From Voacanga thouarsii (taxonomy: Eukaryota > Streptophyta > Magnoliopsida > Gentianales > Apocynaceae): a stretch of DNA of 64,000 nucleotides. The DNA is taken from contig JANUWF010001625.1 of the NCBI GenBank assembly GCA_026120185.1, positions 806,001 to 870,000 of the forward strand, read 5' to 3'. Of the stretch, positions 58,401-64,000 are shown one piece after another (the first letter of the stretch is position 1; each line of letters starts with the position of its first letter). The notes beneath the pieces are model-generated. The model did no database searches. It saw only the letters and a program-made list of their open reading frames with translations, and was not told where the DNA came from. The position numbers were made by a program, and so were the translations under genes.

Positions 58401-59437
58401 CATTTTCCAGTCAGTTTGCAAAGGGTTTGAAAGGGATTTTAGAGGTCTTTCAAGGCTAGTTTCCAGCCTTTTTTATGGTGGAAAAATGTGGCTAAGGTGC
58501 TGGGAGGAAACTAGAAGAAAACAACTTGTTTTAAGCTCACCTATGCTGCGAATTTGCCCAGAAAATTTTCTGGTTTGGACAGCATTTGTGCAGTCCGAAT
58601 TTGGCCATAAAACTTCAGATTCCAAGCTGTTCAAGAGGGCTATTTTCTGGTAGCATTTGGGAGGGAATGATGGCTGAAAATTTTGACAACTTAAATGCAC
58701 AAGAAGCTAGAAAAATTTCCAGATTACTTCATGAAGAAAATGAACATGGCTAGAGTGGGGTTTTGAAAGTTCAACCATGGAGTTTAATCTCTTGGGAACC
58801 TCCCCCAACTCCTACCCATTTTCGGTCTATAAGATCTTACACTTAGACATTCTTTAACCTTCAAAGCCACAGCACTTTACTGAAATTTTCTGGAATGAAA
58901 TTGGCTAGAACAAATTAACCAACCTAATGAATTGAGAAGTAGGAAAAACTAAAGATCAAGAAGGATACGAATTCCCTTCGGAATTTTTGTATGGAAAAAG
59001 AGTAGGATTATGATACTCCTATTATGCCTCCCCTAAGACATCACCTCTACTCTTCTGTAAAGCACACAAGGCCGAAAATTCAACCTTCCCAAACAAAAAT
59101 AAAATTTAATCATGCTAAAGCTCCAATGATGGAATTTGAACCCAAGACCTCAAGAATTAATTCCAAAGCTCTAACTACTAAACCACAACAACTCTTGTTC
59201 TTATTTTTTCTCTAAAATATTTTTCCTATTTAATCTTCAAGCTATCTCCCTATTTTCACCTTAAGCAAAAATTATCATTTTGCCTTTCTTACTCAATAAA
59301 CATAATTAAGCCCTCGAAACTATAATACACAAATCCAAAGCACATAAAACTATATAAAAATATATTTAAGCATGCAAGTAAATATGATATGCATCCCAAC
59401 CCCTTACTCTAAGGTTGATTTCGACTAGGGTTTCACA
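55432..59437 (-). mobile_element. Giant gypsy solo LTR, family A, 4.0 kb
   Basis: The most complete family A copy. On minus it starts TGTGAAACCCTAGTCG at 59437 and ends GGGGTGTTATA at 55432. Flanks share TGGC directly at both edges (55428-55431 and 59438-59441), and the surrounding Tat-type LTR reads through when the block is removed. It carries the GTTATAAAGACCCC block (55495-55508), TTGAGTACTCAA (56188-56199), GA-rich tract (57460-57495) and the tRNA-like segment. The overlapping short minus frames at 57596-58176 are not conserved in the copy at 20.7-21.3 kb. Confidence 0.9.
59124..59195 (-). other. tRNA-like segment in family A LTR, second copy
   Basis: Minus strand: TGGTTTAGTAGTTAGAGC (box A-like), then 25-30 nt, then GGGTTCAAATTCC (box B-like, better than the first copy). 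Same place and direction in the LTR as 22328-22398. Confidence 0.6.
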
Positions 59438-60764
59438 TGGCAGACATCAATTTATCTTTAATTACTCAATCCTCAACAATTAACCTCTTTGGTCTAGCAA
59501 GTTAATAGCCAATAAATATGAAATTAATCAATTGCAACTACCATCAACCTCTTTGGTCTAGCAAATTAATGAATAGAAACAACTAATTAATCTCGTAATA
59601 TGCCCAAGTAATTAAATGTCAAGAAGAACAATTAATTAATTAAAATATCAAATAACTCTAAAAATTATGAATATCTAAAATAATGTCAAATTACAATAAA
59701 ATAATTAATATATCATTGTTCAAGAAAAGAAAACAAAGGAAAGAAATAGATACTCATAGACAAGCCTTCTTGTTCTTCTTTTGAAGATCCTCTTGTACAA
59801 CCTCCCTTGAATTATTTAACTCGAGAAAATATTGGTGATGCACTCTAAAATATATCTAAGTCTCTACATTGTGCACCTCCCCTTTCTAAGGTAAATTGGC
59901 CTTTATTTATAGGATCACAAAGTTCCTAAAAGAATCCTAAGTAAAGAAGTAGAAATTACCTAAAAATAATCCAAAACCAAAAAGGAATAGAATTTGCTAA
60001 AATAAAAACCTAAGAGAAATTATTGGTCCTCCATCTTTAACTTTGTCAATTGGAAGATTGGAAATCAATTTGGATTGGACTTTGTCTTCTTGTGCTAAGC
60101 ACACTCTTGTTACGGAATTTGGCTTCAATTGAGCCTACACAATTGTTGAGCTGCTTTTCTTTGTTCTCCCTAAATAGGCTCAATTGAAGTTGCAGAAAAC
60201 ACCCAAGCTAGTGAATTGAAGAACAAAACTGCTTTCTTTTCTTTCTCCTGCGTTGTGTTGACCCAATTGAGTCGTTTCCCTTACCTCGGCTTAATTGAGC
60301 CCCAAGTCACCACAGAAAATTGCTGCCGAATTCAATTTCCCTTTTGTCCTTTTCTCAGCCACCATTGTTGACCTTTACTTTGCATCTAGGCCCCACCGAT
60401 TTGTTTGCTTTTCTTTGTTCCAATTGTTTTCTTTTGCTATTAGCTCAAGTGAGCCATGAACTTGCTGACCGACTTCCCTTTTTCTTTTGCTGATTGATGA
60501 CTGAAATTCCTTCAATTGCTCTACACTTCTCTGTTTTTCCAATGGAAGACCAGCGTCAGCTCCTCTTCCTGGGCTGGTGCTGGTCTTGTTCTAGAAAATC
60601 AAACAATTACCTCTAATTTTTTCTTATTTTTGCATAAAATTACAGAGAAGTATTTTTATAAGGGAAATATCAAATAAGAAGGAATATGACCAGTTATTGT
60701 ATAAAAAATATCTTAATTTAGTCTCAAATAACTAGGAAAAATATGGCTAATTTAGGCCCTATCA
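59438..60764 (-). mobile_element. Tat-type LTR, 5' part, minus strand
   Basis: Continues from 55431 and ends with TTAGGCCCTATCA at 60764 (LTR start TGATAGGGCCTAAATTAG on minus). It contains repeated CAATTGAGCC/GGCTTAATTGAG phrases at 60110-60300 in the place where the other Tat-type LTRs have GGCACC-type repeats, and GACCAGCGTCAGCTCC at 60550. Total LTR about 1.86 kb. Confidence 0.75.
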
Positions 60765-62199
60765 ATCGTGCATTGGATATTGATTCCACAACACTTTTAC
60801 ATGTAGAATTTTCTTATTCCGCAGCTCTTATTTAGCATACTCCAAAAATTTAATAGGATTTTCCCCGTACTTCAAGCTTGGAGCTGTCTCAATAGGCTCT
60901 TCACTCAAAATTGTGGGTAGGATCAATTACATACTTCTGAAGTTAGGAGACATAAACACATCGTGAATATGTTAAAGTTCTACTGGTAACTCTAATTGAT
61001 AAGCTACCTTCCCAATCCTTTTGACAATATGGGATGGTACAATGTACCTAGGTGCTTACTTCATCTCCTGTCCTTTCATTCCTAATTGTCACTGCAGAGT
61101 CAACTTCAAGAATACACGATCTCCTTCTACAAATTCCAAATCTCTCTTAAGTCCATCCACATAACTTTTTTTTTTTTTTTTGTCTACTCTGAGCTACCTC
61201 TAATTTGCTTTTGATGATTTCCAAAGCTTGTTGATTTTTTTTTTTTTTTTTTTTAAGATTGAAGGCATCCTGTTCACCCATTCTCCATCCTAAACTTTCC
61301 CGATACAATGGGGATTGACATTTTCTTCTATATAGAGCTTCAAACGAGGCCATTCTAATTGTTGATTCATAACTATTATCGTATATGAATTCTGCATACG
61401 CTACATTATCAACCCACTTAGTTCCAAGATCCAAAGCACAAGCTTATAACATATCTTCCAAAACTCTAATCATTCTTCAGTCTGTCCATCCATTTGTAGA
61501 TGCGCTGCTGTGCTGAACTTTAATGTTTTCCTATACCGCCACTATAGTGTAGTCCAAAACATGGAGGTAAAATCTAGAATCTCAATCTGACATAATACTA
61601 GAGGGTACTCATGTAGTCTGATTACTTCCTCCATATAAATTTCACTTAGCTTTTCTAGGGAATTTTGTTAGTTGATGGGGATAAAATGAGAGGACTTAGT
61701 TAGTCAATCCACTATAACCCATATAGTATCTGGTTGTCCTACTGCCATGGGTAATCCTGTAATGAAATCCATAGTAATTTCATCTCATTTCCACGATAGA
61801 GTAGGTAAAAGTTGTAGTAACCATCTAGGCCGTTGCTAATCGGCTTTCACTTGTTGACAATTTAAACATCGAGCTACAAAGTCTGAAATATCCTTCCTCA
61901 TACTAATCCACCAATAATGTCATTTCAAGTCCTGATACCATTACAGCTTCTTGATGGATGGTATACTTACTCCGATGTGCCTCTGTTAAAATATCTTGTC
62001 TCATCGTAGATTATTTCAGAATACAATAGCAACCCCAGTAACAAATAATCCCGTCATTGTCCCTTTGAAACTTATCTCCTCCTTTATTCGCATCTTTTTG
62101 TACCAACTTTTGCAACTCTTCATCTTTATCTTGCTTTCCATTCAACTGTTGTAAGAAAGAAGGTTGAGTGGAGATACTCATCCTTATTTCTCCATCTAC
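60765..62199 (-). pseudogene. pol: Minus-strand family B integrase remnant
   Basis: On minus, from 62199: a linker like VDGEIRMSISTQPSFLQQLN, a zinc-binding part (DFVARCLNCQQVKAD near 61870), the core EITMDFITGLPMAVGQPDT with the first Asp (about 61790-61730), then WVIVD, an HLQMDGQTE-like phrase, and NVAYAEFIYDNSYEST with FEALYRRKCQSPLY (about 61410-61310). It is better kept than 35221-36400. Two long T runs (A on the coding strand) at 61166-61181 and 61235-61254 lie in the coding region where the plus copy has none. Several stops. A second Tat-type LTR cuts it at 62200. Confidence 0.8.
61166..61254. repeat. Two long poly-T runs in integrase remnant
   Basis: T16 at 61166-61181 and T20 at 61235-61254. 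They encode Lys runs on minus and are missing in the homologous plus copy near 36080-36150. Confidence 0.9.
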
Positions 62200-63003
62200 T
62201 AATGTGTTTAAATTTGGATATAAAAATCATATAAAAATAAGCACATTCTTAATCAGGTTTAAATTAAAATATTAACCCTAAATTACACATATGAGCAAGC
62301 GTACTCATCATTAAGCATAGTAGAGGGTTTAAAATGAGTGTCGATCCTCAAGGAACAAGTATGCCTTAATCACTTTTCTTTCATTATTTAACCGACTCCA
62401 TAAAGTGAAAAAGAATAAAAAATAAAATAAAATAAAAGAATATATACATGTAAAGGATGGAGAATTATGTAACTCAAACCATTATTTTGACAAACATAAC
62501 CTTAAAGTACCCAATCATTATCATGACTAATTATTCCCTTGATATCATGAAGGATTAAGATATATTCACTTCTTTTTCAATCTATGAAATCACTATCTTC
62601 TAGACAAATTAGCATCACATATCCTGTCTCAACTAATTCACCCAAAAGATGCATTAACCACAATCCTTGATTAAATTTTCATATCCTGGCAAATATAAAA
62701 CATGAAATTAACCAATGAATCCATATCCTGGTAAACATCAATTAACCTTTAATTACCCAGTTCTTAGCAATTAACTCATTTTTCAAGCAAGTGAATAGAC
62801 AACTAGTATGGAATTAATGAATTGAGACAACCACCAACCCCTTTTCTAAGCAAGTTAATAAAAACAACAACAAATTAATATGATAATCAGCATAAGTAGT
62901 TAAATACTAAAAATAACAATCAATTAATCAAAAGATCAAAGTAACTCTAAAAATCATGAATACTGAAAATAATGTCAAATTACAATAAAACAATCAATAA
63001 TAA
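62200..63003 (-). mobile_element. Second minus-strand Tat-type LTR, 3' part
   Basis: TAATGTGTTTAAATTTGG at 62200, then GAGTGTCGATCCTCAAGGAAC and AACCGACTCC, parallel to 54898-55431 and 59438-59710. Homology stops near 63003, where a different repeat starts. An AAAAT-type run lies at 62410-62435. Confidence 0.75.
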
Positions 63004-63142
63004 AAAAGTGCAATATACCAATTAACTATTACCAACTGACCGCTGCGGTCGGTCATTATCAACTGATTACTAACTGAAATAAAAATTGGAAAAATTTAAA
63101 ACTTTTCCAACCACTTACCAAGAAACATAATCACCTGATAAA
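63004..63142. repeat. Entry to hairpin-repeat region
   Basis: Decayed relatives of the 81-bp unit: ATTACCAACTGACC, a short palindrome CCGCTGCGG near 63050, and CAACTGATTACTAACTGAAA. A possible transposon end, GTGCAATATACCAATT, starts near 63010, but no matching inverted end is in the window. Confidence 0.5.
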
Positions 63143-63760
63143 TAGTTGATTGGTAAGCAATTGGTAATTGGTTGGTAATTTGGCGGGAATATATTTATCA
63201 ACCGATTACTAACTAATAACACTCGGTTAGTAATATTATCAGTTGGTAATCGGTTGGTAATTTAATGGAAAATATTTTATCAACGGATTACCAACCAAAA
63301 TATATTTGTTGGTAATGTATTCAATTGGTAATCAGTTAGTAATTTGGCGGGAAAATATTTACCAACTAATTACCAACCGATAACAATCAGTTGATAATAT
63401 ATTCAATTGGTAATCGGTAAATATTTTAATTTAAAAATTTTACCGACCGATTACTAATCAAAATGTATTGGTTGGTAATATATTTAGTTGGTAATCTATT
63501 GGTATTTTAATTTAAAAATTTTACTGACCGATTACTAACTGAAATATATATACTGTTAATATATTCAGTTGGTAATCGATTGGTATTTTAATTTTAAAAT
63601 TTTACCAGCCGATTATTAACTTAAATGTATCAGTTGGTAATATATTCAGTTGGTAAACGGTTAGTATTTTAATTTAAAAATTTTACCGACCAACTACTAA
63701 CCAAAATGTTTCGGTTGTGAACTTAATCAGTTGGTAATCGGTTGGTATTTTAATTTAATT
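63143..63760. repeat. Tandem array of about 81-bp hairpin repeats
   Basis: About seven and a half units start near 63143, 63223, 63306, 63388, 63469, 63551, 63631 and 63712 (spacing 80-83 bp). Each has TTGGTAATCGGTTGGTA on one arm and TACCGACCGATTACTAAC on the other, around an AT core TTTTAATTTAAAAATTTT, so every unit is an inverted repeat able to form a hairpin. Units near the right end (63388-63760) are more alike; those at the left have a GGCGGGAA variant in the core. Such subterminal arrays are known in some plant DNA transposons, but I cannot name this family. Confidence 0.85.
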
Positions 63761-63835
63761 TTTTTTAAAATTGAAATATGCCACGTGGCAGAATGGTTTG
63801 CCATGTGGTGCCACGCTATAAAATCCTTCCCTTTC

Positions 63836-63905
63836 TTATGTGTGACCAAGAGTAGAACCTGCGTCTCCATTGTGGAGGCACAGTGTTCCACCACTGTGCT
63901 GCATC
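63836..63905 (-). other. tRNA-like segment beside the hairpin array
   Basis: Minus strand reads GCAGCACAGTGGTGGAACA (box A-like, compare TAGCnCAGTGGTnAGA) and, about 25 nt later, GGTTCTACTC (box B-like, compare GGTTCGANTC). A possible anticodon arm lies between, with stem GCCTC/GAGAC, but the loop lacks the usual T33. It is probably a tRNA-derived piece, not a working tRNA. Confidence 0.4.
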
Positions 63906-64000
63906 ATTGTTTGTGCAAATTGAAAGCACAAATTATATTTATTTACTTCTTACAAAATATTACAATTATATGAAATACACTTCTAAAATTTGTAAATTTT
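63906..64000. other. AT-rich tail at the window edge
   Basis: No feature recognised; presumably part of the same repeat element. Confidence 0.3.

Noticed and set aside
1..64000. CRISPR arrays, rRNA genes, operons, bacterial ribosome sites
   Set aside because: No spaced identical repeats of CRISPR type and no rRNA-like text; the content is plant nuclear.

Overview
The window looks like heterochromatic or intergenic DNA from a large, AT-rich flowering-plant nuclear genome. I find no intact host gene. Almost every stretch I can place belongs to a decayed, nested retrotransposon, and every recognisable coding domain (gag, protease, integrase, reverse transcriptase, RNase H, env-like, CACTA, LINE) carries stops, frameshifts or large deletions. 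Evidence for a plant is the repeat repertoire: Ty1/copia LTRs beginning TGTTAGTGTTGTGCCC, a SIRE/Maximus-like copia with an env-like third ORF, Ty3/gypsy elements with a Met-tRNA-type primer site and pol ends typical of Tekay/Del chromoviruses, Tat/Athila-type LTRs with a GGCGCC-type primer site, and a CACTA DUF4216 domain.

Left third (1-26106). The window opens inside a roughly 4-kb gypsy LTR (family A) that cut into a copia LTR. A plus-strand copia element then begins with gag at about 3.9 kb and has been split at least twice and possibly three times. Family C LTR (4529-14604, itself holding a 5.8-kb Tat-type element) separates gag from protease-integrase. Family D LTR (15970-25981) interrupts the region after integrase, and inside D sits a family A LTR, inside which sits a copia LTR. 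The family B element at 26107 follows directly on the last copia remnant.

Middle (26107-41776). A plus-strand chromovirus-like gypsy element (family B) has a 4.1-kb 5' LTR, primer site, broken gag and pol, polypurine tract and a truncated 3' LTR. A solo copia LTR with a perfect TAGAG target duplication splits its gag. The 3' LTR ends at a chimeric junction with 159 bp of a family A LTR, then the 3' end of a Tat-type element, its PPT, one LTR and a PBS.

Right third (41776-64000). A plus-strand SIRE-like copia remnant (integrase, RNase H, env-like ORF, PPT, 3' LTR) has its env-like ORF split by a copia LTR that itself contains a solo copia LTR with a perfect TTCTT duplication. Then come a CACTA DUF4216 remnant, a LINE ORF1 (DUF4283) remnant, a copia LTR and gag fragment, and a minus-strand family B gypsy element broken by two Tat-type LTRs, one of which holds a 4.0-kb family A LTR. 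The window ends in a tandem array of about 81-bp hairpin-forming repeats followed by a tRNA-like sequence.

The genes do not form a working pathway. The more unusual signals are the giant LTRs that share termini and a TTGAGTACTCAA palindrome, a tRNA-like Pol III box pair kept in both full-length family A LTRs, a PPT-LTR-PBS arrangement, a duplicated primer-site junction, and the hairpin array. Element and lineage names rest on motif recognition by eye, without any database search.
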